From Ideonella livida (lineage in GTDB: Bacteria > Pseudomonadota > Gammaproteobacteria > Burkholderiales > Burkholderiaceae_C): 64,000 nucleotides of DNA. The notes below the pieces were generated by a model. That model was not told the origin of the DNA and ran no database searches. It was given only the letters and a program-made list of their open reading frames with translations. The position numbers and the translations under genes were made by a program. Within the stretch, counting starts at the first letter, position 1; each line of letters opens with the position of its first letter. The DNA lies in contig NZ_JAAGOH010000017.1 of NCBI RefSeq assembly GCF_010499455.1, positions 1 through 64,000 of the forward strand, written 5' to 3'. This document shows, piece after piece, positions 1 through 9,453 of the stretch.

Positions 1-1
1 G

Positions 2-73
2 CGCGTGGCCGTGCTCAATCGCTTCAGTCAGATCGGCCGACCGCAGACCGTGCCGGTGGTCGCCGTGGCATGA
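2..73 (+). CDS. C-terminal fragment of a probable IS5-type transposase
   Basis: Only the last 23 codons are inside the window, ending with TGA. The tail reads AVLNRFSQIGRPQTVPV, which resembles the end of IS5/IS903-group DDE transposases (pattern 'vLNrm..lGmP'). The identification rests on this short tail and on the IS-like terminal repeat about 40 bases downstream. The catalytic residues are outside the window. An unrelated protein tail cannot be excluded. Confidence 0.45.
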   Translation, partial: RVAVLNRFSQIGRPQTVPVVAVA

Positions 74-110
74 GTCCGTCCGGGGCTGGGGTCATGCCGT
101 CTGCTCACGG

Positions 111-127
111 ATTTGTGCAACAGAGCC
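111..127. repeat. Probable right terminal inverted repeat of the IS element
   Basis: Read on the - strand this is GGCTCTGTTGCACAAAT, the type of end found on IS5-group and related elements (GGCTCTGTTGCA...). It lies 37 bases after the stop of the transposase fragment, the spacing expected for the right end of an IS. The partner repeat is outside the window. Confidence 0.5.
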
Positions 128-425
128 GGCCCAACCAGCGGAGTTCGGCGCTCGGAATGACAAGTCAGTCGCCGGATGGAACCCCAAGTTCTGGGTAGCT
201 TCGTAGGATTGACGCGGCCAGCATGTGGCCGTATCCACTGTCCATCGCCGCTGGAGCCGCATCTGTCGGGCCAGTGCAGCGTTGGGTCAAGGGAGCGTCA
301 GACAATGCTCTTTACAATCACTTTCTACTAGAAGAGAACGCAACATGCCAGTCACCTGACTGATGATGGAAAGTCTGGTGGTTCTCACTAGCATGCTTGG
401 CACCAAATATATAGAGAAATAATCA
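128..425. other. Intergenic region between the IS end and the first glycosyltransferase
   Basis: About 300 bases without a convincing gene. The last 120 bases are visibly more AT-rich than the rest of the window and probably carry the promoter and leader of the polysaccharide genes. I could not pick a clear -35/-10 pair or operator. The only open frame here is on the opposite strand, overlaps the glycosyltransferase and has no recognisable features. Confidence 0.5.
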
Positions 426-1547
426 GTGGAAGTTTTTGAATCCTCATCATGGTCAAGCGACCATTCGCCGTTGATTTCCTTCATCGTTCCGGCCTACAAC
501 ACCAAGGACTACATAGGTCGTACGCTTGCCGGATTTGAAGGTCATCCTGGTGTGAGCTTCGAATTGATCGTGGTCCATGATGGCGGCACTGACGGGACCC
601 TCCAAAAAGTATTAGGTTGGGCCCGGGAAAACGAGCACATCCCTGTCAAGGTATTGGATCAGCCCAATGCTGGACTTTCGGCCGCACGACACAGCGGACT
701 GCGGGTGGCGCGCGGACAGTACGTCGCCTTCTGTGACAGCGACGATCTCATTGATGTGTCGGTCTACGGGGAAATGGCGAGGATCGCCCGGCAGCGATCT
801 TGCGAGATCTTCCTCTGCCGTGCGGTTGCCTTTGACAACGTATCCGGTTGGAGCCACGATTTTTATGACGGCTCGGTCTTTGAGGAGATTGTCGGGAAAA
901 ATGACTACGTGGTCACCAGTTGGGCAAGGCATCCCTCCATTTTCACCCTGGAGCCCAATGCCAACGTTCGCATCATCGCCCGAGAATTCTTCGAGCAGGC
1001 AGGGATAAGGTTCGAACCCGGCGCTCATTATGAGGATCTGGGACCGCACGTCAGATCACTCTGCAAGGCCCGGCATGTCGGCTTGCTCAACAAAACGGGC
1101 TTCTATTACCGGGTAGGGCGCCATGGCGCCATCACCGGTGAGCAAGGGATGCGGCGCTTTGATGTGCTGCATGGCGCCAAAGAAGCGCTTGACGCATGCG
1201 ATGAAGAAGGATTGAGCGCCGAGGGGCGGGCTGCCGTCTTGGCACTCATCCTCAGGATGGTGTTTTGGTGTGGCAAAAACGTTCCCTATGCCGCGATCGG
1301 CCAGTTCGTGGAGCAATCCATGGCCGTGTTCCATGGGCGGATTTCCCGCGATGTGGTGGCCCAAGGCATGCGGCGCTTTTTCCGTACGCGGCGGCAGGCA
1401 TTTTTGGCGCTGGCGTACATGGATGGGATGAAAGAATTGATTCAGCTTCGGCTGGAGGAAGGGCGGCTGCTCAAGTGGTCGGTGATTTCGTTTGCTGCCA
1501 GAAATCGGAAATTGATCCGCATGGGTTTCAAGCGACTTGGCGCCTGA
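426..1547 (+). CDS. Family 2 glycosyltransferase
   Basis: A 373-residue GT-A fold glycosyltransferase. The N-terminal domain starts with SFIVPAYN (about residues 18-25) and carries the nucleotide-sugar/metal motif DSDD at residues 104-107, both typical of GT2 enzymes that add sugars to a growing glycan at the inner membrane. The C-terminal 150 residues are not diagnostic of acceptor or donor. The start is GTG with a weak ribosome-binding site; no better in-frame start exists before the catalytic domain. It is the first gene of a five-gene + strand polysaccharide block, 40 bases before a second GT2. Donor sugar and product are unknown. Confidence 0.85.
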   Translation: MEVFESSSWSSDHSPLISFIVPAYNTKDYIGRTLAGFEGHPGVSFELIVVHDGGTDGTLQKVLGWARENEHIPVKVLDQPNAGLSAARHSGLRVARGQYVAFCDSDDLIDVSVYGEMARIARQRSCEIFLCRAVAFDNVSGWSHDFYDGSVFEEIVGKNDYVVTSWARHPSIFTLEPNANVRIIAREFFEQAGIRFEPGAHYEDLGPHVRSLCKARHVGLLNKTGFYYRVGRHGAITGEQGMRRFDVLHGAKEALDACDEEGLSAEGRAAVLALILRMVFWCGKNVPYAAIGQFVEQSMAVFHGRISRDVVAQGMRRFFRTRRQAFLALAYMDGMKELIQLRLEEGRLLKWSVISFAARNRKLIRMGFKRLGA

Positions 1548-1587
1548 ATTGGTGACTCGCAGGGAAATGCAGAGGAGGTACGATTAA

Positions 1588-3159
1588 ATGTACAGATTCC
1601 CAATGATTGAAAAGGCCAAGTCCATCATGCGCGGGGTGGTTGACGAGGCGCAGTTGGATGCAGATGCCTATGCCGTTTTTTCATCTGACGTTGGACCCTA
1701 TCACCGTCCAGTGTCTGGCGAGACGCAGGCTGTCCTGCTGGGCCTTGGCTCTGGTCTGGATGTCGTGGCCTTTCTGGAAGGGTCTCCGGATTTGAAGGTG
1801 ACTGTCGTCGAACGCGCCAGTGACTATGTTTCCGGAGTTCTCGACCGGCTGCGTGAGATCTTCCCGGGCCGCGTTGATAATTTTGAGACCTTCGATGAGT
1901 TTCTCCAGCGTCATCCAGATGGGCAGGGAGGCCGTAACCTCTTCGTCAAAGTCCGTGGCGGATTTGCTGCTGAATTCTTATCGCGACTGCATCAGATTGA
2001 GTCTCGGATCGTCACACTTTGCGGCGAGCTGAGATCTGCGGCCATGGATCCCATGGACCTTTATCGGCGCCTTCGGGACCAGGGAGTCGCGTTCTATCTG
2101 AATTTTTCAGACCTTGGGCAGCGTATTTTCACCAGCGAGGCCCCTGCGGAAGTTGAGGTTTCAGTGGTGGTTCCGGTCTACAACGTGGGTCGGTTTGTGG
2201 ATAACTGCCTAGAGCGCCTTGCGCTGCAGACTTTGCGGCGCCTCGAAGTGTTGGTCATCGATGATGGCTCGCCTGATGACTCTGGCCAAAGGGCAGACGA
2301 TTGGGCTTCTCGCTTTCCCGGGCGCATCAAGGTCATCCACAAGAAAAACGCTGGGTGTGCTGCCGCCAGAATGACTGGCCTTGAGCATGCGACGGGCGAG
2401 TTCGTGGGCTTCGTCGACGGCGATGACTGGGTCGACGTGCACATGTACGAAGACCTCTATCGTTCCGCCGTCCTGCACCATGCCGACATCGCACAGTGCG
2501 GGTTCACCCTGGCTTTCGACCATTCGGGCCGGCGTGAGCCGGTGGCAGAGGGATTTCCCGCGCTGACGCGGGGTGGTCATCCGTTCCTCGGGGTGCGGCC
2601 CACCATTTGGCGGCGAATCTACCGTCGGAGTTTCCTGAAGAAGAACGGCATTAATTTTCCTGCGCACATACGGCGGTTTGATGATCTGCCGTTCCAATTC
2701 TGCGCCTTGGTCCATGCTGGTTTTGTCTCCAGCATTCCGGAGCACTACTATTTTTACCGGCAGGAGCGGCCTGGTCAGGATATTGCCGTTCGTGACGGCA
2801 GGTTGTATGTCCACTTTGAGATCTTTGACTGGCTGGATGGCCAGCTTCAGAACTCGCTCACCAGAAAAGTGGAGGAGCAGCTGGTGAAAGTGGAGCTCAG
2901 TACCCACATCTGGGCGCTCTCGATCATCGACGAAAAGTTCAGGGCGGAATACCTCAGTCGTGCGAGTGCCCAAATATTCCGTGGCCGGCGACATTTGAGT
3001 TGGTGGAAGGTGGCCCGCTTGTGCTTGAAGCGCCCACACGATCAGCGGTCCTGGGGCCGCCGACTGGTGCTGCGCGGACTGCTGGGCGGTCGCGTCGATG
3101 TCGCAGGTCAAACGGAAGTTTTAGGTTCTGTTTTGTCGGCTGATGCCAAGAACAGCTGA
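1588..3159 (+). CDS. Two-domain protein: Rossmann-like N-terminal domain plus GT2 glycosyltransferase
   Basis: 523 residues. A clear AGGAGG ribosome-binding site precedes the ATG. Residues about 190-420 form a GT2 domain, beginning VSVVVPVYNVGRFVDN and carrying DGDD at 277-280. The first ~185 residues are extra and contain a Rossmann-type segment (VLLGLGSGLDVVAFLEG, then VTVVERA), like the SAM- or nucleotide-binding strand of methyltransferases, but I see no full methyltransferase motif set. Such fusions occur in surface-glycan loci. It follows another GT2 and precedes an ABC exporter, so a role in assembling a surface polysaccharide is likely. The function of the N-terminal domain is unassigned. 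Confidence 0.8.
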   Translation: MYRFPMIEKAKSIMRGVVDEAQLDADAYAVFSSDVGPYHRPVSGETQAVLLGLGSGLDVVAFLEGSPDLKVTVVERASDYVSGVLDRLREIFPGRVDNFETFDEFLQRHPDGQGGRNLFVKVRGGFAAEFLSRLHQIESRIVTLCGELRSAAMDPMDLYRRLRDQGVAFYLNFSDLGQRIFTSEAPAEVEVSVVVPVYNVGRFVDNCLERLALQTLRRLEVLVIDDGSPDDSGQRADDWASRFPGRIKVIHKKNAGCAAARMTGLEHATGEFVGFVDGDDWVDVHMYEDLYRSAVLHHADIAQCGFTLAFDHSGRREPVAEGFPALTRGGHPFLGVRPTIWRRIYRRSFLKKNGINFPAHIRRFDDLPFQFCALVHAGFVSSIPEHYYFYRQERPGQDIAVRDGRLYVHFEIFDWLDGQLQNSLTRKVEEQLVKVELSTHIWALSIIDEKFRAEYLSRASAQIFRGRRHLSWWKVARLCLKRPHDQRSWGRRLVLRGLLGGRVDVAGQTEVLGSVLSADAKNS

Positions 3160-3206
3160 TTCTTTCGTAGGGAATATTTTGGGCGTGTAGATCAAAGGCT
3201 GCTCAT

Positions 3207-4940
3207 TTGTTGACTTTCAAGGAAACAGGCCTCAGGCTTCTGGGCTACTTCCGCGCGACGCGTGTGCGCATGCTGAGTGGCATCGGGTTTTTTTTCCTGG
3301 CTGCGATGATGGAGCCCCTGGTCCCAGCATTGCTCGGGAAGCTTCTGGATACCGGTTTCAAGGCCGATCTCGGATTTCCCGTCTGGTGGGTTCCTATCAT
3401 TCTGGTAGGAATGTTCTTGTGCCGGGGGTTGTTCCAGTTCTCAGGGGCCTACCTTTTTACCACCTCCAACGCGCGGGTAGTGATGGATCTGCGCGCGGAT
3501 ATGGTCCGGGCCATGATCAAGGCGGATGCGCCCTTGTATGCCCGGATGGGGCCAGGGGTCATGGCCGCTCGGATCATCAATGATCCGCAGGCCGCAGTGG
3601 GATCATTGCAGGGAGCGGTGGTCACGCTGCTGCGGGATGGCACCACGTTCATCGCCCTGGTGGGTTATCTGCTCTACCTGAATTGGTGGTTGACCATGGT
3701 TTCCATGGTGACCATGCCCCTGCTGGCGATCGTGGTGCGCATCGTTCAGAAGCGAATCCTCCATGCTGCAGGAAAGAGTTACGAGTCTCAGGTCAGGCTG
3801 ATCGGCATCACCGACGACATCGCCCGGGCGTGGCGGGTGGTGCGAACCTTCGATGCCGGTGATTTCGAAGTCTCCAGGTTTCTATCTGAGGCAGATAGGC
3901 TCCGGCGCGCTGTGGTGAAGAACGGAACAGCGGCCGCCTCGATGACACCCTTGACCCAGTTGGTGGCCAGCCTGGGTGTGTCGGCCATACTCACCATGGC
4001 TATCCTGAATGCCCAAGGGGGAGGGGCGACGGTGGGTGAGTTCGTCGGTTTCATCACCGCCTTGCTCATGATTATTTCCCCGCTGCGTCACCTCACAGAC
4101 GTGTCTCAGCCCATCATCAACGGATTCATCGTGGCGCGTGTCTGCTTTGAGTTCATGGATACGCCTAGTGAGCCTGATGCGGGTGAAGTGGTTCTGGACA
4201 GGTCGTCCGTGTCGGGCCACATCGAGTTCGATCGAGTGACCTTGAAGTATCCGGACAGTGAGACGAAGGCGCTTTCCGAGTTATCCCTCAACATCCCCGC
4301 CGGCTCCACGGCCGCGTTGGTCGGCGCCTCCGGTGCCGGCAAGACCACCATCGTCAGCACCCTGCTGGGCTTTGCCCAGGCGCAGGAGGGGGCCGTTCGG
4401 TTGGATGGCGTGTCCCTGCCCGAGATCCGCAAGCTCTCGCTGCGCCAGCAGTTTGCGGTGGTCTCCCAGGACATCGTCCTCTTCGAGGGCTCGATCGCGG
4501 ACAACGTGACCTACGCGCTGCCCTTTGACGCCGCCAAGGTGGAATCGTGCCTGCGTGCGGCCAACCTCTGGGACTTTGTGCAGAGCCAGCCCGAGGGGCT
4601 GCAGACGGCCGTGGGCACCAACGGCAACCGGCTCTCGGGTGGGCAGCGCCAGCGGCTGGCCATTGCCCGGGCGTTGTACAAGGACGCGCGCATCTGGATC
4701 TTTGACGAGGCGACCTCAGCGCTGGACACCGAGTCCGAGCGCATCGTGCAGCAGTCCATCGAGCAGTGGCAGGGCCGCAAGACGCTGATCCTGATCGCCC
4801 ACCGCCTGAGCACAGTGCGCAACGCCGACTGCATCCACGTGCTCTCGGAAGGGCGGGTGGTGGAGTCGGGCACGCATGAGGTGCTGATGGCCCGCCAGGG
4901 CCTGTACGCCGGCATGGTGAACGCCCAGTCCATGGCCTGA
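3207..4940 (+). CDS. msbA: MsbA-like ABC exporter (fused permease/ATPase)
   Basis: 577 residues, close to the ~580 of MsbA. The N-terminal ~310 residues are a six-helix type IV exporter domain. The ATPase has Walker A GASGAGKTT near residue 373, the signature LSGGQRQR near 476 and Walker B IWIFDEATSAL near 494-504. MsbA half-transporters dimerise in the inner membrane and flip lipid A-core or related glycolipids. Position among glycosyltransferases supports export of a lipid-linked glycan; whether this is the housekeeping MsbA or a locus-specific flippase cannot be told from sequence alone. The start is TTG (3207 or the adjacent TTG at 3210); there is no ATG before the first membrane segment. 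Confidence 0.85.
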   Translation: MLTFKETGLRLLGYFRATRVRMLSGIGFFFLAAMMEPLVPALLGKLLDTGFKADLGFPVWWVPIILVGMFLCRGLFQFSGAYLFTTSNARVVMDLRADMVRAMIKADAPLYARMGPGVMAARIINDPQAAVGSLQGAVVTLLRDGTTFIALVGYLLYLNWWLTMVSMVTMPLLAIVVRIVQKRILHAAGKSYESQVRLIGITDDIARAWRVVRTFDAGDFEVSRFLSEADRLRRAVVKNGTAAASMTPLTQLVASLGVSAILTMAILNAQGGGATVGEFVGFITALLMIISPLRHLTDVSQPIINGFIVARVCFEFMDTPSEPDAGEVVLDRSSVSGHIEFDRVTLKYPDSETKALSELSLNIPAGSTAALVGASGAGKTTIVSTLLGFAQAQEGAVRLDGVSLPEIRKLSLRQQFAVVSQDIVLFEGSIADNVTYALPFDAAKVESCLRAANLWDFVQSQPEGLQTAVGTNGNRLSGGQRQRLAIARALYKDARIWIFDEATSALDTESERIVQQSIEQWQGRKTLILIAHRLSTVRNADCIHVLSEGRVVESGTHEVLMARQGLYAGMVNAQSMA

Positions 4941-5076
4941 GTCCGCGTGGCAGTGGCCCTGGGGCCGGCCCTGCCTGCGCCTACACTTGCGCCCGCGGTG
5001 CCGCCCTCAGGGCTCGGGCCCGTTCAGCAAGGCGGCGCCGGACGGCGGATCGGCGCGGCCTGGACCCAGAGGCAAG

Positions 5077-5889
5077 ATGTCCCAGCGCAACCTCATCATC
5101 CTGCGGGCCGGCGATGGCTCACTGCACCCCCAATGGCAGGTCGGCGCCACCCCCGATTTCGACCTGTTCATCAGCTACTACGGCAAGCAGGCCGGTCGCC
5201 ATCAGGCCGACGCGACCTACTACGAGCACCGCCCGGGACCCAAGTGGTCCTGCATCGGCGAGTTGCTGGCGTCCCGGCCCGAACTGCTGGATCGGTACGA
5301 CGCCTTCTGGTTTCCCGACGACGATCTGGCCGCCGATGCCCACACCCTGAACCGCATGTTTGCGTTGTTTCATGGCTTTGGCCTGGCCCTGGCGCAGCCG
5401 GCCCTCACCCAGGACTCCTTCTACAGCTGGGATCTGCTCCTGCAGGACCCCCGCTACGTGTTGCGCCACACCGGGTTTGTGGAGGTCATGGCGCCGATCT
5501 TCAGCCGGGCCGCCCTCAAGGCCTGCCTGCCCACCTTCACCGAGAGCCGCAGCGGCTGGGGTCTGGACTTTGTCTGGCCGCAGCTCGCGGCCCGTGGCAG
5601 CCAACGGGCGATTGCGGTCATCGACGCCACGCCGGTGCGCCACACGCGGGCGCTGGGCGGCAACCTCTACGCCAACAACCCGGACCTCGATCCCCGCGCC
5701 GACCGGGCCGACGTGGTGACCCGCTACCAGGCGCAGCGCGCCATGGTGCTGGCACCCCATACCTGTCACGGGGGGGTGCGCCTTTCCGGCCTGGGTTGGT
5801 GGGACGCGTTGAAATGGGCCTGGCGGCGCAAGTACGCGCTGCACCGCATGCGCCAGCGCCGGCGCCAGGGCAAGGCTGAGGGCCTGTGA
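5077..5889 (+). CDS. DUF707-family protein
   Basis: 270 residues. The ATG at 5077 follows AGAGGCAAG and gives the normal N-terminus (MSQRNLIILRAGDGSLHPQW); the frame is open further upstream but that part is low-complexity and not family-like. Conserved family features include FDLFISYYG, the acidic DAFWFPDDDL stretch and the C-terminal GWGLDFVWPQL. DUF707 proteins look like glycosyltransferase-fold proteins (DDD motif) and are often found in glycan loci, but no activity is established that I can name. The gene overlaps the next glycosyltransferase by four bases (GTGA), indicating translational coupling. Confidence 0.75.
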   Translation: MSQRNLIILRAGDGSLHPQWQVGATPDFDLFISYYGKQAGRHQADATYYEHRPGPKWSCIGELLASRPELLDRYDAFWFPDDDLAADAHTLNRMFALFHGFGLALAQPALTQDSFYSWDLLLQDPRYVLRHTGFVEVMAPIFSRAALKACLPTFTESRSGWGLDFVWPQLAARGSQRAIAVIDATPVRHTRALGGNLYANNPDLDPRADRADVVTRYQAQRAMVLAPHTCHGGVRLSGLGWWDALKWAWRRKYALHRMRQRRRQGKAEGL

Positions 5890-7001
5890 ACCGCCCGGTG
5901 GTCTTCCATGTGGTGGCCGGCAGCTTCACCGGGTCCACCCAAGTGGCCGCGCAGCTGGTGCGCGGTGGGCTGGAGGCGGGCCTTTACCAGCCTGTGCTGG
6001 TGCTGTCGGTCAAGCCTGGGGATGACCCGAGTCGCTGGCAGGCGTTGCAGGCCCAGGGACTGACCGTGGAGACGGTGCCGGCCCGCAGCCGCTGGGCCAC
6101 GGTGCGGGCGGTCCGACGGTTGTGTCTGCGCCATCGGCCACAGGTCCTGGTGGCGCATGGTTTTCCCGAGCACCTGTATGCGCGCTGCGCGGGCTGGTGG
6201 GCGGGTGTGCCGGTGCTGATGCATGTGGAGCACAACAGCCGCGAGCGCTATAGCCGCTGGCGTCGTGCGCTGGCCCGTTGGCTCGCCGGAAGGACCGCCT
6301 GGTCCATCGGCGTGTCGGAGGGTGTCCGCCAGCAGTTGCTGGCCATGGGGCTGGCGCCGGGGCGGACGGTCACCATTGGCAATGGCATCGACCTGACCCG
6401 CTTTGGCGCAGCTGCCGGGAGGCCGCTGGCCGAGCGTCAGCCAGGCCTGGTGATGGCGGCACGGCTGGTGCCCCAGAAGGACCATGCCACCCTGCTGCAG
6501 GCCTTGCACCTGCTGCGGCGGGATCACGGTCTGGCGCCGCCGACCTGGTTGGTGGGGCAAGGGACGCCGGAGCGTTTGCAGGCCTTGCGTGCCGAGGTGC
6601 AGGCCCTGGGCCTGCAGGACCAGGTGCAGGTGCCCGGTCACCATGATGACGTGCCTGCCCTGATGGCCGGGCTGCGCGTAGGTGTGCTGTCCACCCACTA
6701 TGAGGGCATGCCGCTGACCTTGCTGGAGGCCATGGCTGCCGGCATGGCCGTGGTGGGCAGTGCGGTGCCAGGGGTGCAGGAGCTGTTGCGGGATGGCGTG
6801 GATGGCTTGTTGGTGCCTCCCCGTGACCCCGCCGCCCTGGCCGCTGCACTGCACCGGCTGCTGACCGAAGAGGCCTTGGCCCAGCGGCTCGCCACCGCCG
6901 CACGCCAACGCGCGTGTGCAGAGTTCTCCTGGACCCGGACGCAGGCCGAATACGACCGTCTCATCCTGCAGTCCCTGGCCCGGCCACCCGCGGGCGGCTG
7001 A
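5886..7001 (+). CDS. Family 4 (GT-B) glycosyltransferase
   Basis: 371 residues. The C-terminal domain shows the GT4 donor-binding region YEGMPLTLLEAMAAGMAVV followed by GVQELLRDGVDGLLVPP, which contains the conserved E-x7-E glutamates. The N-terminal domain begins VVFHVVAGSFTGSTQVAAQL, a Gly-rich acceptor loop. It starts with GTG overlapping the previous stop. It probably transfers a sugar to a surface glycan in the cytoplasm. It is the last gene of the block; the next gene converges on it from the other strand 64 bases away, with no obvious T-rich terminator between. Confidence 0.85.
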   Translation: MNRPVVFHVVAGSFTGSTQVAAQLVRGGLEAGLYQPVLVLSVKPGDDPSRWQALQAQGLTVETVPARSRWATVRAVRRLCLRHRPQVLVAHGFPEHLYARCAGWWAGVPVLMHVEHNSRERYSRWRRALARWLAGRTAWSIGVSEGVRQQLLAMGLAPGRTVTIGNGIDLTRFGAAAGRPLAERQPGLVMAARLVPQKDHATLLQALHLLRRDHGLAPPTWLVGQGTPERLQALRAEVQALGLQDQVQVPGHHDDVPALMAGLRVGVLSTHYEGMPLTLLEAMAAGMAVVGSAVPGVQELLRDGVDGLLVPPRDPAALAAALHRLLTEEALAQRLATAARQRACAEFSWTRTQAEYDRLILQSLARPPAGG

Positions 7002-7065
7002 GGCGCCTGCGGCCAGGGGGCCTCTCCGCCGGGCCGCGGCTCGCGCCGCCCCCGGGGCAACAGGC

Positions 7066-9453
7066 TCAGCGGAACAGCTCCAGAATGCTGCGCCGCTCGG
7101 CCTCGGTGGTGCGCGGCCCGGCCGGCTCGGCGGGCAGCGGGGCGGAGGCTGGCGATGCCGGCAGGCTCAGGCGGTTGACTCCACCCTCCTGCGCCGACTC
7201 CACGTACAGCCATTCGCCATTGACGGAGGTGATGCCTTCGGGCGGGGTGTACTCCATCACCGGCTGCTGGCGCAGTGCCACCCCCATGTAGTCGATCCAC
7301 ACCGGCAGCGCCAGGCCACCGCCGGTCTCCCGGTCCCCGAGCTTCTTCGGGGTGTCGAAGCCGATCCAGACCACGGCCACACGGGAGGGCTGGAAGCCCG
7401 CGAACCAGGCATCCATCGCATCATTGGTGGTGCCGGTCTTGCCGTACAGGTCGGTGCGCTTGAGCTGCACCGGCGCCTTGGCCGCGGTTCCGGCGCGGGT
7501 CACCTCCTGCAGCAGTGTGTTCATGACAAAGGCATTGCGGGCGGGCAGGGTGCGCTGTGCCTCGTCGGGGGCCTGGAAGCGGGCCTGGTAAAGCACCTTG
7601 CCGCGGTTGTCGGCGATGCGTGAGATCAGCCCCGGCCGGACCAGGTAGCCCCCGTTGGCAAACACGCCATAGGCGGAGGCGACCTGCAGCGGCGTGACCG
7701 ATCCCGAGCCCAGCGCCATGGTGAGGTAGGGGTCGTGCTTGTCCCGGTCAAAGCCAAACCGGGTGACCCAGTCGCGGGCGTTCTCCACCCCCACCGACAT
7801 CAGCAGCCGGATCGACACCATGTTCTTGGACTTGGCCAAGGCGCGTCGCAGGGTGATCGGACCGTCGAACGTGCCGTCGTAGTTCTTGGGCTCCCAGGGC
7901 TGGCTGCCGGTACTGCCCGCATCAAAGAACAGGGGGGAGTCGTCCACCACGCTGCTGGGGTTGAATCCCTTCTCGATGGCTGCCGAGTAGATGAAGGGCT
8001 TGAAGCTGGAACCCGGCTGCCGCCACGCCTGGGTGACGTGGTTGAACTTGTTGCGGCTGAAGTCAAATCCCCCCACCAGGGCCTTGAGCTCGCCGGTCTG
8101 TGGATCCAGTGACACGAGGGCCCCCTCGACTTCGGGCATCTGGATCATGCGCCATTCGCCCTTGGCGTTGCGCATCACCCGCACGATCGAGCCGCGCCTG
8201 AGCTGGACCTTGGGGTCGGCCTTGGGGTGCAGCCCCGCGGCGGCGAACTTCAGGGCGTCGCCGGCCAGGGTGACGGATTCACCGTTCTGCAGGGCCAGCG
8301 TCAGCCGGCGGGGTTCCACGGTCAGCACGACGGCGGGCCGGAGTTCGTCGCCCTCGGGCCGGTCACTGAGGGCTTCGGCGATCCGGGGGTCCAGGGCGTT
8401 GGCGTTCTCCGGCAGTTCCACGTGCGCCTCGGGCCCGCGGAAGGCCTGGCGGGCCTCATAGTCCAGCAGGCCTTTGCGCAGGGCCTTGTAGGCAGCCTGC
8501 TGCTCCGCTGCGTCAATGGTCAGCGTCACGTTCAAGCCCCGGGTGTAGGCCTCACCGCCGAAGCTGGCGTGAACCGTTTGCCGGGCCATTTCCGTCACAT
8601 AGTCCGCCTGTGCGTGGCGATCGGGTGTGGTTCGGTATTTCAGCGTCTGCGCCAAGGCGGTGTCGCGCTGCTCGGGTGTGATGAAACCCTGGTCGTGCAT
8701 GCGTTCGATGATGTAGCGCTGCCGCACCACCGCCCGCTTGGGGTTGACGATCGGGTTGTAGGCCGAAGGCGCCTTGGGCAGGCCGGCCAGCATCGCGCAC
8801 TCGGCCACCGACAACTCGCCCAGCCGTTTGCCGAAGTACACCTCGGCGGCAGCCGCAAAACCGTAGGCCCGCTGACCCAGGTAGATCTGGTTCATGTAGA
8901 TCTCCAGGATGCGCTCCTTGCTGAGCTCGTGCTCGATCTTCAGCGAGAGCATCACCTCAAAGAGCTTGCGGCTGAGGGTCTTCTCGGTGGAGAGGAAGAA
9001 GTTGCGGGCCACCTGCATGGTGATGGTGGAAGCACCTTGGCTGCCCGCGGACTCCAGCTGGGCCAGGGCGGCCCGCAAAAGGCCGATGTAGTCCACGCCG
9101 TGGTGTTCGTAGAAACGGGCGTCCTCGATGGCCAGCACGGCGTTGATCATGTCCTTGGGGATCGCGGACACCGGCACGAAGGTCCGCCGTTCCTCGCCGA
9201 ATTCGCCCAGCAGCGTGCCGTCGGCCGCGAAGACCCGCAACGGCAGCCGCGGTTGGTAGTCGGTCAGCGCATCGAGCTCGGGCAACTTGGGGAAGGTGAG
9301 CGCAAAGACGAAGGCCCCCACGATGGCCGCCGCCAGCACCCCGCCCAGTGCCAATCCCGACACGGCCAGCAGCGACCGGATGAACAAACGCGTCAAGCGT
9401 CTGGCCCAGGAAACGGAGGGGGCCCGGGCAGGGGGGTGGTGGGGTTCGGTCAT
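7066..9453 (-). CDS. mrcA: Penicillin-binding protein 1A (bifunctional transglycosylase/transpeptidase)
   Basis: 795 residues, the usual class A PBP length. A short cytoplasmic tail and one membrane segment (about residues 22-53) are followed by the GT51 glycosyltransferase domain with the catalytic Glu110 in IEDARFYEHHG. An inserted OB-like domain follows, then the transpeptidase domain with active-site Ser482 in SSFK and the KTGTTND box near residue 670. It polymerises and crosslinks peptidoglycan in the periplasm. It is divergent from pilM, a gene order conserved in beta- and gammaproteobacteria. Confidence 0.95.
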   Translation of the reverse strand: MTEPHHPPARAPSVSWARRLTRLFIRSLLAVSGLALGGVLAAAIVGAFVFALTFPKLPELDALTDYQPRLPLRVFAADGTLLGEFGEERRTFVPVSAIPKDMINAVLAIEDARFYEHHGVDYIGLLRAALAQLESAGSQGASTITMQVARNFFLSTEKTLSRKLFEVMLSLKIEHELSKERILEIYMNQIYLGQRAYGFAAAAEVYFGKRLGELSVAECAMLAGLPKAPSAYNPIVNPKRAVVRQRYIIERMHDQGFITPEQRDTALAQTLKYRTTPDRHAQADYVTEMARQTVHASFGGEAYTRGLNVTLTIDAAEQQAAYKALRKGLLDYEARQAFRGPEAHVELPENANALDPRIAEALSDRPEGDELRPAVVLTVEPRRLTLALQNGESVTLAGDALKFAAAGLHPKADPKVQLRRGSIVRVMRNAKGEWRMIQMPEVEGALVSLDPQTGELKALVGGFDFSRNKFNHVTQAWRQPGSSFKPFIYSAAIEKGFNPSSVVDDSPLFFDAGSTGSQPWEPKNYDGTFDGPITLRRALAKSKNMVSIRLLMSVGVENARDWVTRFGFDRDKHDPYLTMALGSGSVTPLQVASAYGVFANGGYLVRPGLISRIADNRGKVLYQARFQAPDEAQRTLPARNAFVMNTLLQEVTRAGTAAKAPVQLKRTDLYGKTGTTNDAMDAWFAGFQPSRVAVVWIGFDTPKKLGDRETGGGLALPVWIDYMGVALRQQPVMEYTPPEGITSVNGEWLYVESAQEGGVNRLSLPASPASAPLPAEPAGPRTTEAERRSILELFR

